Source of the DNA: UBA5543 sp964464965
Lineage (GTDB): Bacteria; Bacteroidota; Bacteroidia; Chitinophagales; Chitinophagaceae
Assembly (NCBI GenBank): GCA_964464965.1
Contig: CAYXHM010000006.1
Coordinates: 124,001 to 188,000 of the forward strand
DNA: 64,000 bases
Direction: 5' to 3'
The notes under the pieces are model-generated. The model was not told the origin of the DNA. It searched no databases and saw only the letters and a list, made by a program, of their open reading frames with translations. A program made the position numbers and the translations under genes. Positions 27,271 to 35,060 of this stretch are shown piece after piece; positions within the stretch are counted from its first letter, which is position 1; each line of letters starts with the position of its first letter.

Positions 27271-28271
27271 TAGTTTGCTGCTTTGATTTTTATGAAATCC
27301 ATGATCTTTTTTACTTCTTCGGGAGTTACCTTCTTACCGGCGTTGCCCCAGGCTGTACGTTCATAATTGATGACGGCGGCAACTTCATGTTCTGTCCATT
27401 CCATAGTTGTTCCTACCGCTGACATGACACCGTATTCAGGCCGCGCATCATAGCCATTCATGATAATGTCCACATACATTTCCAAATTATCGCTGATCAC
27501 GACCCTGCTGCCTTTCAACGGAGGGAATGCTCCGGGCAGCCCCTCGCCATTTGCCTGGTGACAACTCTGGCAACTAGTTGTATATAATGCTTTACCGTCC
27601 GGCTCAATACCCGCAGTACCCGGCAATTTCTTCTCCTCTTTTTTGTACAGGAAAGCCGGCGCTTCCGTTCCGTCGGGAAGCTTGGTCTGTTTCAGTGATT
27701 GGAGGTACGCAACCAGGTATAATGCATCTTTTGTTGCTACGACCTTACCTTCCTTACGGCCCATATATTCTGCCGGTATATTTACTATCACATCTGTTTT
27801 GGCAGGCTCTTTTTTTATAATGAATAACCATGGGTATGCTGGCATAATGGATTCCTTCACAACTATACGAGGGTTATATAAGTGTACCAGGTTCCAGTCC
27901 ATGCTGGACTGCCGGTTCCCGATATCGGTCAGGTCGGGGCCGGTACGTTCTGTCCCCATCAGGGTGGCCGTGTTACGCCATATATCCGTACGGTGGTTGT
28001 CTGCATAATCGGCTGCGAGGCTTGGCCGGCTTCCCCACATTTTATCCATGTCTACATTTCTAACCTGCTGAGTATGGCAGGCCACACAGCCATTTGCGAT
28101 GAACAGAGCCTTTCCTTTGACTGCCTCTGCGTTTAATTGTTCTGCGCCGGGTAGAGGCTGGTTCTGTTCCTGGTTCCGTATGGCAGGCATAATGGCTACC
28201 AGTATTGTAAGACCCACAAACAGTAATGTGGCTGTACCAAATAGCTTCTTATGATTATCGAATAGTTCCAT
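27270..28271 (-). CDS. CcoO-CcoP-type fused di-haem cytochrome c subunit
   Basis: A 333-aa protein anchored by one N-terminal helix (about residues 12-31). The first haem site CVACH is at 62-66 and is followed by MWGSRPSLAADYADNH, ERTGPDLTDIG and VVKESIMPAYPWLF, all hallmarks of the CcoO subunit of cbb3-type enzymes. A second haem site CQSCH lies at about 236-240 with GAFPPLKGS, typical of CcoP/class I cytochromes. It therefore fuses CcoO- and CcoP-like parts that are usually separate, and should feed electrons to the CcoN-like subunit encoded 18 bases upstream. Confidence 0.9.
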   Translation of the reverse strand: MELFDNHKKLFGTATLLFVGLTILVAIMPAIRNQEQNQPLPGAEQLNAEAVKGKALFIANGCVACHTQQVRNVDMDKMWGSRPSLAADYADNHRTDIWRNTATLMGTERTGPDLTDIGNRQSSMDWNLVHLYNPRIVVKESIMPAYPWLFIIKKEPAKTDVIVNIPAEYMGRKEGKVVATKDALYLVAYLQSLKQTKLPDGTEAPAFLYKKEEKKLPGTAGIEPDGKALYTTSCQSCHQANGEGLPGAFPPLKGSRVVISDNLEMYVDIIMNGYDARPEYGVMSAVGTTMEWTEHEVAAVINYERTAWGNAGKKVTPEEVKKIMDFIKIKAAN

Positions 28272-28289
28272 TTTGTTTGCGAATAATAT

Positions 28290-30443
28290 TTATGCGATTG
28301 TTTGAGCTGCTATGGTTGAATTATCTAGTTTCTGAATGGCAGTTTCACGAACATCCACTACATGCCTTGTTGCCATCATCTTATACATATTGTAGGCGAA
28401 AAAGATATGGGACAACCACATCAGGCTGCCACCTATGGCCCGCCAGAGCCAATAAGGAGCCATGAACACTACGCTGTCTATAAAAGGCTTTCCTTCCATC
28501 CATATTAACCCTTTCAAGGTGCTACCGTACATAAGCGGAATTGTATAAAACATCAATCCAATCAGTGCCAGCCAGAAGTGAGCTCCTATAGTGATCTGCG
28601 GGGCCTCTTTGCCCGTCAGGCGGGGTACAATGGCGTAGATGCATGCCCATAAAAAGAAGCATATAATGCCATACATTGTCAGATGCGAATGGGCGACAGT
28701 GAAATCGGTGAAGTGCCATAGCAGGTTGGTACTGCGAAATGCTTCTGCCGTTCCCTGCATAGAGCCTGTGAAATAGAAGATGATACCTACCAGGAAGAAA
28801 GGAAGTGTATAACTGTCCTTAATCTTGTACCACGCACCTTTAAACGTCATGGCAAAATTGGTAGTACCTGCAATGACGGGTATGGCCATGCCAGCGCTGC
28901 CCACAATTGCCACTGTTTGCAACCACCAGGGAATAGAACTGAAGACAAAATGGTGCGTACCGATGAGAGTGTAAAAAAGTATTTGTGTCCAGAAGGCAAG
29001 AATGCCCAGGCTATAGGAGTAAATAGGCTTATTGAGCTGCTGCGGAAGAAAATAGTAAACAATGCCGAGCGTAAACAACATAAACCACATTCCAACACCC
29101 TGGTGCATGTAATAGCCCTGTATAATAGTTTCGCCAAGACCGTTTTGCCAGTATGGGACATAAGCCACTACTGTAATAATGATAGCAAAGATGATAGCTG
29201 CCACAATGTACCAGTTGGAGATATAAATTTCTTTAGTAGTACGCCGCGCAATAGTTTGAAAAAAACTGATAAGTGTCAGTACCACACCGATAGCGAATAA
29301 AAGCATCACTGGCCAAACATATTCACGGTATTCACCACCGCCATTATTAATGCCTGCCATCAGGCAGATGGTTCCTAAAACAACGGCTGCATTAATGAGC
29401 CATAGTGCATACCAGCCATACTTCATGTTTGCCAGTTTGGTATTGCTCACTCGAGGAACCACATAATAAGCCAAACCTAACATAGCTAACGAAGCCCAAC
29501 CCCAGAACACAGCATTCGTATGTACAGGCCGCAGGCGTCCAAAGCTCAGCCAACTAATATGATCTGCATCTGGTGCTACAAATTTTATACCTACATACTC
29601 GCCAACGGTAGTGCTTAATAAGAGCCAGAAAGTAGCGCAGCCGAGATACCATAGAATAAGGTGAGAGAGTTGAGGGTCAATATTAGGCCGCGAAACGGCT
29701 TTTTTCTTAAGCGCTACAATAGGAATACCTGCATGTTCATTGATATGCAAAATTCCTTTTTCGTCTTCTGCAGGCTGGGTCCCAGAAAGTTCTTTGTGGT
29801 TAAGTCGGTAGTCTAAGGCTGTTTTGCGTCTTTTTAAATGAGTATCTATATCTTCTTCAGATAAGGAACGGAGGTACGCAGCCAGCTTTTCAGCGTCTTC
29901 GAGGTTCTGCTGATTTTTTGTTTGGTTAACGACATTGTTCACCGTTATAATCAGAAAAATGACCCCAAATAATACCGGGATCAGCAAGAGGATGATGGTA
30001 ATGATGATTCCTGTTTCTCCCAACAAAGAGCCAGTGACCGGCTTTCCAGTTCCCTGTGCCCATAAATTTCCAACGGGTAAAAAGGTTAATGCTGAAGCTA
30101 GCAATAAAAACAATACCGAAGTATTATTGCTACGTTTTTTATAGTTCATCAACCTTCCTATCTGTTTACTGGTTAGTTTACTTGTATGCCCCCTCAGTTT
30201 TTGATGTTCTTCATCATTTGATTTCCGCTTATGATTTGCTTGTATGCCGTTTACTTTCTGCTTTAAAACTAGCGCTGCAAAAACTAGCGCCAAAAGAACC
30301 ATAAAAAGTAACCATGTCAGACCTACTGCAGAACCGAATGAGAAGTCAGAAGGTTCTGTTTGCTGAGCCAACGCAGGATGCGCAATCAACAGTATAGCCG
30401 TAACAAATAGTGGCATTCTTATTTTTAGTGTACCTTGTTTCAT
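28290..30443 (-). CDS. ccoN: CcoN-like haem-copper oxidase or NO reductase catalytic subunit
   Basis: A 717-aa polytopic membrane protein, about 220 residues longer than usual CcoN. The extension (residues 1-210) has a signal-like start and several membrane helices. The core carries RPVHTNAVFWGW (low-spin haem His), YYMHQGVGMWF and IGTHHFVF (CuB ligands) and a late THSHLTMYGII-like HxH block (TVAHSHLTMYG). The tyrosine 44 residues after the first CuB His (LFYTLIGTHH), which in cbb3 oxidases is the cross-linked Tyr, is present. This favours an O2 reductase. Genes around it (RIC, haemoglobin, haemerythrin, Rrf2) suggest NO stress, and cbb3-type enzymes can also reduce NO. Function is thus oxidase with possible NO activity. 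Confidence 0.85.
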   Translation of the reverse strand: MKQGTLKIRMPLFVTAILLIAHPALAQQTEPSDFSFGSAVGLTWLLFMVLLALVFAALVLKQKVNGIQANHKRKSNDEEHQKLRGHTSKLTSKQIGRLMNYKKRSNNTSVLFLLLASALTFLPVGNLWAQGTGKPVTGSLLGETGIIITIILLLIPVLFGVIFLIITVNNVVNQTKNQQNLEDAEKLAAYLRSLSEEDIDTHLKRRKTALDYRLNHKELSGTQPAEDEKGILHINEHAGIPIVALKKKAVSRPNIDPQLSHLILWYLGCATFWLLLSTTVGEYVGIKFVAPDADHISWLSFGRLRPVHTNAVFWGWASLAMLGLAYYVVPRVSNTKLANMKYGWYALWLINAAVVLGTICLMAGINNGGGEYREYVWPVMLLFAIGVVLTLISFFQTIARRTTKEIYISNWYIVAAIIFAIIITVVAYVPYWQNGLGETIIQGYYMHQGVGMWFMLFTLGIVYYFLPQQLNKPIYSYSLGILAFWTQILFYTLIGTHHFVFSSIPWWLQTVAIVGSAGMAIPVIAGTTNFAMTFKGAWYKIKDSYTLPFFLVGIIFYFTGSMQGTAEAFRSTNLLWHFTDFTVAHSHLTMYGIICFFLWACIYAIVPRLTGKEAPQITIGAHFWLALIGLMFYTIPLMYGSTLKGLIWMEGKPFIDSVVFMAPYWLWRAIGGSLMWLSHIFFAYNMYKMMATRHVVDVRETAIQKLDNSTIAAQTIA

Positions 30444-30457
30444 TATATGGATATTAA

Positions 30458-30480
30458 TACCTTTTTATCTTTTATTTATT
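30458..30480 (-). promoter_or_regulatory. Repeat of the Rrf2-box half motif before the CcoN-like gene
   Basis: On the minus strand, between the regulator stop and the CcoN start, lies aaataaaagataaaaa, the same 16 bases that form the left half of the palindrome at the regulator promoter. A convincing second half is missing here. It is a candidate second binding site for the same regulator; no -7 box is seen. Confidence 0.35.
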
Positions 30481-30489
30481 CAAAAAAAA

Positions 30490-30921
30490 CTACCGTCTTA
30501 AAAAAGTTAAGCTTTTTTCAAGTTCATCTGTAAAATTACCCAGTGTTGCATTTTCCAACAAAGTCTTAATCCCCATTCTAATTGATTTAAATTCATTATG
30601 GATCGGGCAAGGATGTGTTTCTGAACAATGTTTTAGGCCAAGTCCGCAGTCGGTAAAAATGGTATCGCCATCAATCACTTTTACAATGTCGGCTAATGAA
30701 CAATCTAGTGTTTCTTCGTCGAGGTAAAAACCTCCGTTTGGTCCTTTTAAAGACAACAAAAGTCCTTTTCTGCCTAACTCCTGCAAAATCTTAGCAATGA
30801 AATGCTCGGGAGAATCAATTCCCTTTGCTATTTCTTTAATGCCAACTTTGTTGCCATCTTTTGATTTTTGAGCGATGTAAATCATCGCTCGAATGGCATA
30901 TTTGCAAGTTTTCGAAAACAT
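30490..30921 (-). CDS. Rrf2-family Fe-S transcription regulator (NsrR/IscR-like)
   Basis: A 143-aa winged-helix protein with the Rrf2 start MFSKTCKYAIRAMIYIAQ, the DNA-binding block KEIAKGIDSPEHFIAKILQ, and three cysteines at 92, 99 and 105 (DCGLGLKHCSETHPC), spaced as in IscR and NsrR for binding an Fe-S cluster. Such regulators sense NO, oxygen or Fe-S status. It is 46 bases upstream of the CcoN-like gene on the same strand and probably controls the whole operon and itself. Which signal it senses cannot be told from sequence. Confidence 0.9.
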   Translation of the reverse strand: MFSKTCKYAIRAMIYIAQKSKDGNKVGIKEIAKGIDSPEHFIAKILQELGRKGLLLSLKGPNGGFYLDEETLDCSLADIVKVIDGDTIFTDCGLGLKHCSETHPCPIHNEFKSIRMGIKTLLENATLGNFTDELEKSLTFLRR

Positions 30922-30938
30922 TTTTTTCTTTTACTGCA

Positions 30939-30946
30939 CAAAGATA
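30939..30946 (-). promoter_or_regulatory. Bacteroidota-type -7 promoter box for the Rrf2 operon
   Basis: The minus strand reads TATCTTTG, a perfect match to the phylum consensus TAnnTTTG, 17 bases upstream of the regulator start. The palindrome at 30959-30989 covers the place where the -33 box would lie, which fits repression by a bound regulator. Confidence 0.6.
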
Positions 30947-30958
30947 AAGCAGGTTTTT

Positions 30959-30989
30959 TAAATAAAAGATAAAAAAGTCTTTTTATTTA
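30959..30989. promoter_or_regulatory. Near-perfect palindrome, candidate Rrf2 operator
   Basis: The arms taaataaaaga and tctttttattta face each other around an 8-base centre; they match with one extra A. The site sits directly upstream of the -7 box of the Rrf2 gene. Its left arm plus centre recurs before the CcoN-like gene. Together these suggest the operator of the operon regulator. Confidence 0.5.
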
Positions 30990-31278
30990 CTAGGTTTGAA
31001 AATTTATGCCCTCAATAAAGAGGACACAAGCTTTTTGCTCATTTATTATCCCTCTTTATCAGAATTGGAGGATGAAAGCTAGTGCAAATACAGTGTTTCT
31101 ACGGAGAGAGGCTAATTTGAGTTTACAATGTTACAATCATATTTTGTTATTTTTCACTGTATCTATTGCACATTGAAACAATCTTCTCTGTTACGTTGCT
31201 TTTTTCTCCACAGGTTTAGCAAAATGAGGTAAATTTGTAATCCAAATCCTTAATGTATTATTATTTCAATATAACTTC
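30990..31278 (+). other. Divergent intergenic region with promoter for the ClC gene
   Basis: About 290 bases without a gene separate the Rrf2 operator from the ClC channel. The plus strand has TAAATTTG at 31230-31237, a good -7 box about 40 bases before the ClC start. No clear -33 box, hairpin or small frame was found in the rest. Confidence 0.45.
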
Positions 31279-33162
31279 ATGGCTAAATTTGAGTTCGTCC
31301 GCACACTACGGAACGCAATTCCTATATCCGCATCATTAGGTAATCTAAGTAGTCCAGGGGATGAAAAAAGTATAAACCCTAAACGGGTCCTCTTATTAAG
31401 TATACAAGCTGTCATTAATGCTATCTTGATTGGTCTTATAGCGAAAATACTTGTGTGGCTTATAGCGCTTATTACCAATTTATCCTTTTATGGAAAGTTC
31501 TCTTTCGACGAAAGTTCCCCGGCACATAATACTTTAGGATTGTTCGTCATATTAGTGCCTGTCATTGGGGCGCTCATCGTTGGTGTGATTGCAAAATTTG
31601 GTTCAGCAGCAGTAAGGGGGCATGGTATTCCCGAGGCGATGGAACAAGTATTGACAAATGAAAGCAAAATAAAACCTGTTATTACATTCCTTAAGCCTCT
31701 TTCCGCTGCTATTTCGATAGGAACAGGTGGCCCGTTTGGTTCTGAGGGGCCTATTATAGCCACCGGTGGTGCATTTGGTTCTGTGGCCGGCCAGGTAATG
31801 AAAATCACCGCGAACGAAAGGAAAATCCTGCTTGCTGCGGGTGCTACTGCCGGTATGTCGGCGATATTCGGTACTCCTGTAGCAGCTGTATTATTAGCGA
31901 TTGAATTGTTATTATTTGAATTCTCACCCCGTTCGATTATTCCTGTTGCTCTTGCATGTGTTACTGGTGCCGCCATGCATTATTCACTTTTTGGTACCGA
32001 TCCGGTATTTTTAATGCCCTATATTCCTGAACCTTCCGGTTGGGCAATGGTTACTTATCTTACCTTAGGAGCAATAATAGGTATCGCATCTGTTATAGTT
32101 TCAAAGAGTGTTTATTGGATAGAAGATAAATTTGAAGCCCTGCCGATACACTGGATGTGGTGGCCGGCAATTGGTGCTGTAGCAGTGGGCATTATTGGAT
32201 ATTTCGCCCCGGAGACATTGGGGGTTGGATATAGCAATATATCCTATTTGTTGACTGGTAATATCACCATACAAGTTGCCCTTTCTTTATGTTTATTAAA
32301 GTTTCTGTCATGGTCAATCTCACTTGGTAGTGGAACATCAGGAGGGACACTTGCTCCGTTATTAACAATAGGTGGTGCGCTGGGTAGTTTGTTAGGTATG
32401 ACGATTCTTCATTTTTTTCCCCACAGTGATATTAATATGGCTACATGCGCGCTTATCGGCATGGCAGCAATGTTTGCCGGTGCTTCAAGAGCGCTCTTGA
32501 CTTCAATACTTTTTGCTGTGGAGACCACAATGCAGCCTCATGGGATGCTGCCACTTCTGGGAGCATGCACCGCAGCTTATTTAGTTTCATTCTTCCTGAT
32601 GAAAGGGAGCATTATGACAGAGAAGATACAGCGCAGGGGAGTCGTTGCGCCGGATTCATTTGAACCGGATATATTACAACGGCTAACAGTACAGAAGGTA
32701 ATCAATACAACAACACTTATATTCAGCAACAATAATACAGTTAAAGAAATAAGAGAGTGGATAAAAAATAACACGGCACATAAGCTATCAACTGCATACA
32801 TTGTGGTAAATGAAGATTATCACTTGATGGGACTCGTAACAAGAGAGGATATCTTTAATAAAATGCATGATGACAATGTGTCTATATTGACTATTTTAAA
32901 AGAAGATATATATCATTGTTCAAATGAAGATACCCTCGGTAACGTGGTGGGCATGCTGGACAAACAGGGAGCAGATATCGTTCCTGTGCTTGAACATGGG
33001 ACAAATGTTGTTATAGGCACAATATCACATCATGAAATATTTGCAGCTTACGGACAACGCAGGCAGGGGGATAAAATAACCAATCCGTCTATATCTCTGA
33101 AATACAAAAGTGCAAGATTAATCGTAAGAGGGCGGCAAGTCTATAAAAATATTAGCGATTAA
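31279..33162 (+). CDS. ClC-family chloride channel/transporter with CBS domains
   Basis: A 627-aa protein. The membrane part (residues about 35-440) has the ClC anion-site motifs GHGIPEAM, GTGGPFGSEGPI (with the gating Glu) and SGTSGGTLAPLL. The C-terminal 160 residues contain two CBS modules (for example IREWIKNNTAHKLSTAYIVV and DTLGNVVGMLDKQGADIVPV) that usually bind nucleotides and regulate gating. It should pass chloride or similar anions through the inner membrane. It stands alone, divergent from the Rrf2 operon, with a TAnnTTTG box upstream. Confidence 0.93.
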   Translation: MAKFEFVRTLRNAIPISASLGNLSSPGDEKSINPKRVLLLSIQAVINAILIGLIAKILVWLIALITNLSFYGKFSFDESSPAHNTLGLFVILVPVIGALIVGVIAKFGSAAVRGHGIPEAMEQVLTNESKIKPVITFLKPLSAAISIGTGGPFGSEGPIIATGGAFGSVAGQVMKITANERKILLAAGATAGMSAIFGTPVAAVLLAIELLLFEFSPRSIIPVALACVTGAAMHYSLFGTDPVFLMPYIPEPSGWAMVTYLTLGAIIGIASVIVSKSVYWIEDKFEALPIHWMWWPAIGAVAVGIIGYFAPETLGVGYSNISYLLTGNITIQVALSLCLLKFLSWSISLGSGTSGGTLAPLLTIGGALGSLLGMTILHFFPHSDINMATCALIGMAAMFAGASRALLTSILFAVETTMQPHGMLPLLGACTAAYLVSFFLMKGSIMTEKIQRRGVVAPDSFEPDILQRLTVQKVINTTTLIFSNNNTVKEIREWIKNNTAHKLSTAYIVVNEDYHLMGLVTREDIFNKMHDDNVSILTILKEDIYHCSNEDTLGNVVGMLDKQGADIVPVLEHGTNVVIGTISHHEIFAAYGQRRQGDKITNPSISLKYKSARLIVRGRQVYKNISD

Positions 33163-33329
33163 TTTATCGTATCTTAATAACCGACTTAAAAAAGGATAGT
33201 GTCTTATTAGTATAAAGGTGGCTAATTTAAAAAGCATGTAGGCTGGGGGGGTGTAGTGGCAGATATGGTTATGATGCCCGTACCTATGTATTGCAAATGC
33301 ACGACAGAGAAGCATTGAGTGTATCAAAA

Positions 33330-33640
33330 ACAAGCTTTTCAAACACATAAAAGTTATTTACTCAGAAATCATCAGTTTAATCAAATATAGCAATGTGACA
33401 AAGCTGGATGATGGTAACCCGCTGGATTATGGGAAGCTAAATGTAGCAATGGGAATTTTTAAGGGCAATCAATAACAAACTTCGCCAAGAAATATTCAAG
33501 GTAATTCTCGATAAAAAACGGCCTAAGCATCCGATATTTACGGATCACAAAACATTGAGCAAGTCGGTGGACTCCCAAGAAATGAAACTATTGCATGAGG
33601 AGAATTCGCAATGTCAAAATGGAATGATTTCCAATTTCTT
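33330..33640 (+). pseudogene. Decayed ArsR-like HTH regulator
   Basis: One frame reads KHIKVIYSEIISLIKYSN and LDYGKLNVAMGIF, then runs into a stop. Moving one base gives RAINNKLRQEIFKVILDKK, which continues it, and a further shift gives IEQVGGLPRNETIA before more stops. The order LNVAMGIFRAINNKLRQ-I-K-I resembles the start of ArsR-type winged-helix regulators of Bacteroidota. Several frameshifts and stops make it non-functional. The assignment rests on short pieces and is tentative. Confidence 0.3.
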
Positions 33641-34196
33641 TAAACTATAGATGTCAAATATATCTCAAAAAGTAGTATCGTTAATTGAACAACTTAGAAA
33701 ATTGACATCGGAATATAAGTCCTTAATTAAAGTTTTTCATATAGGCATTAAATAAAATTTCGGAATGATATTGAATGCAATTTATGTCTGGTTAATATAC
33801 GGATGACAAAAATTAAATTTTTAATTTCTTTTCTTCAGCATCTTTTCTGGACCGTTGTAAAAATATGCTAGCACTGAATATGTAGCTATAAGCTAATTTG
33901 AATCAACCCAAATATTTCAATATTTCCTATTGTTTAAATGTATGGACAAGTAATTCTCGAAGTTAATAGTATAAAGAACTTTAAGAATTAGAACACAAAA
34001 TTTTATGTTTCAATAAAAAGAATTCAAACTGCAAGAGGCTGGATTGTCGCCTTCCTTGGTGACATCATCTTAATTGTAAACGGTTTGAAAATCACCGTTT
34101 AACCAAAAAAAATCATATCTTTTGCTTGATATTGTCCAAGTGAGCAATGGCTGGGCTACCTTTTGACAGAATATATGTCCTCTAAAATTATTAAGT
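33641..34196 (+). other. AT-rich gene-free stretch before the stress-protein gene
   Basis: Between the decayed regulator and the universal stress gene the sequence is strongly AT-rich. A frame of about 34 codons from 33651 (MSNISQKVVSLIEQLRKLTS) is too short and unsupported to call. No clear promoter consensus, hairpin or repeat was recognised; the promoter of the next gene is presumably near its 3' end. Confidence 0.4.
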
Positions 34197-35009
34197 ATGA
34201 AAAGACGATTTATTGTCCTGATTGATTTCTCAGACCATTCTGAATTGCTTTTGACTTTTTCGCATAATTGGGCGTTACATGCAAGCGCAGAATTATTACT
34301 CGTTCATCAGGTGGTTCGCCCAATCCCGTCCTTGGGTGATGCGGAAACTTTATCTAAAATAAAGAGTAGTACCATAGAGCAAACTTTGTTAAGGCTAAAG
34401 TCTTTTGCTGAAAGAATTGTCGGCCCCGATACTTCTATAAAATATCATACAGATCTTTACAATGTTTCCTCAGCCATCGTCAAACTTCAGGCGCCGGATA
34501 CGGTTGATTATCTCTTTGTTGGAATGAACGATAAGACGGGACTGGAAAACCTTATCATGACTAGTACCGCGTTACAACTTACAGATCATGTAAATAGCAT
34601 CGTCATTGCTCTACCGACTGCCTTAAAAGATCTTCGTTTCGAGAGCCTCTATGTTGGCATCAAACCGTCTTATCCATTAGATGAATCACGGTTTGAAGAA
34701 CTGCTTTCCATTACGTCAGGCAAAATAGGCCAGATTAATTTTTTCTCCATGCTCAAGCAAGACATTGACCCAGATAAAGCGGCGGCCTATTTGCAAGGCA
34801 TTTGTACAAAGTATGAAGGAGAGATTCCGGTATCCTATGAAATATTCGAAACCAATAATACTACCGCTGCGATAAAGGAATATATGCAGCAGAACAAAGG
34901 AGTATTAGTTGTGCAAAAAGGCCCACGAAATTTCATTGACATTTTCAGGAAATTCTTTACAACAGAAATTGTGCATCACGCACAGATACCTGTTGTTATT
35001 TTGCCTTAA
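34197..35009 (+). CDS. Tandem universal stress protein
   Basis: A 270-aa cytoplasmic protein built of two UspA-like halves. The first begins RFIVLIDFSDHSELLLTFSHNWA with LLLVHQVV; the second ends with GVLVVQKGPRNFIDIFRKFF and HHAQIPVVILP. The typical ATP-binding loop G-x2-G-x9-G is not clear, so nucleotide binding is uncertain. It is 51 bases upstream of a CPA2 antiporter on the same strand; such pairs are common and suggest that the stress protein tunes the antiporter. Confidence 0.82.
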   Translation: MKRRFIVLIDFSDHSELLLTFSHNWALHASAELLLVHQVVRPIPSLGDAETLSKIKSSTIEQTLLRLKSFAERIVGPDTSIKYHTDLYNVSSAIVKLQAPDTVDYLFVGMNDKTGLENLIMTSTALQLTDHVNSIVIALPTALKDLRFESLYVGIKPSYPLDESRFEELLSITSGKIGQINFFSMLKQDIDPDKAAAYLQGICTKYEGEIPVSYEIFETNNTTAAIKEYMQQNKGVLVVQKGPRNFIDIFRKFFTTEIVHHAQIPVVILP

Positions 35010-35060
35010 AAACAACATTCGCTAAACTTCATCTGTCGACGAGTACTAACAGTATTATTC

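Noticed and set aside
28290..30443. Calling the CcoN-like gene a plain nitric oxide reductase norB
   Set aside because: The CuB region and the conserved tyrosine follow the cbb3 pattern; only the neighbouring genes suggest NO, so it is described as CcoN-like.
31488..31976. 162-codon minus-strand frame opposite the ClC gene
   Set aside because: It runs antisense to the conserved ClC motifs and has no recognisable protein features.
33651..33755. 34-codon frame MSNISQKVVSLIEQLRKLTS
   Set aside because: Too short, AT-rich surroundings, no promoter or family; noted only within the gap description.
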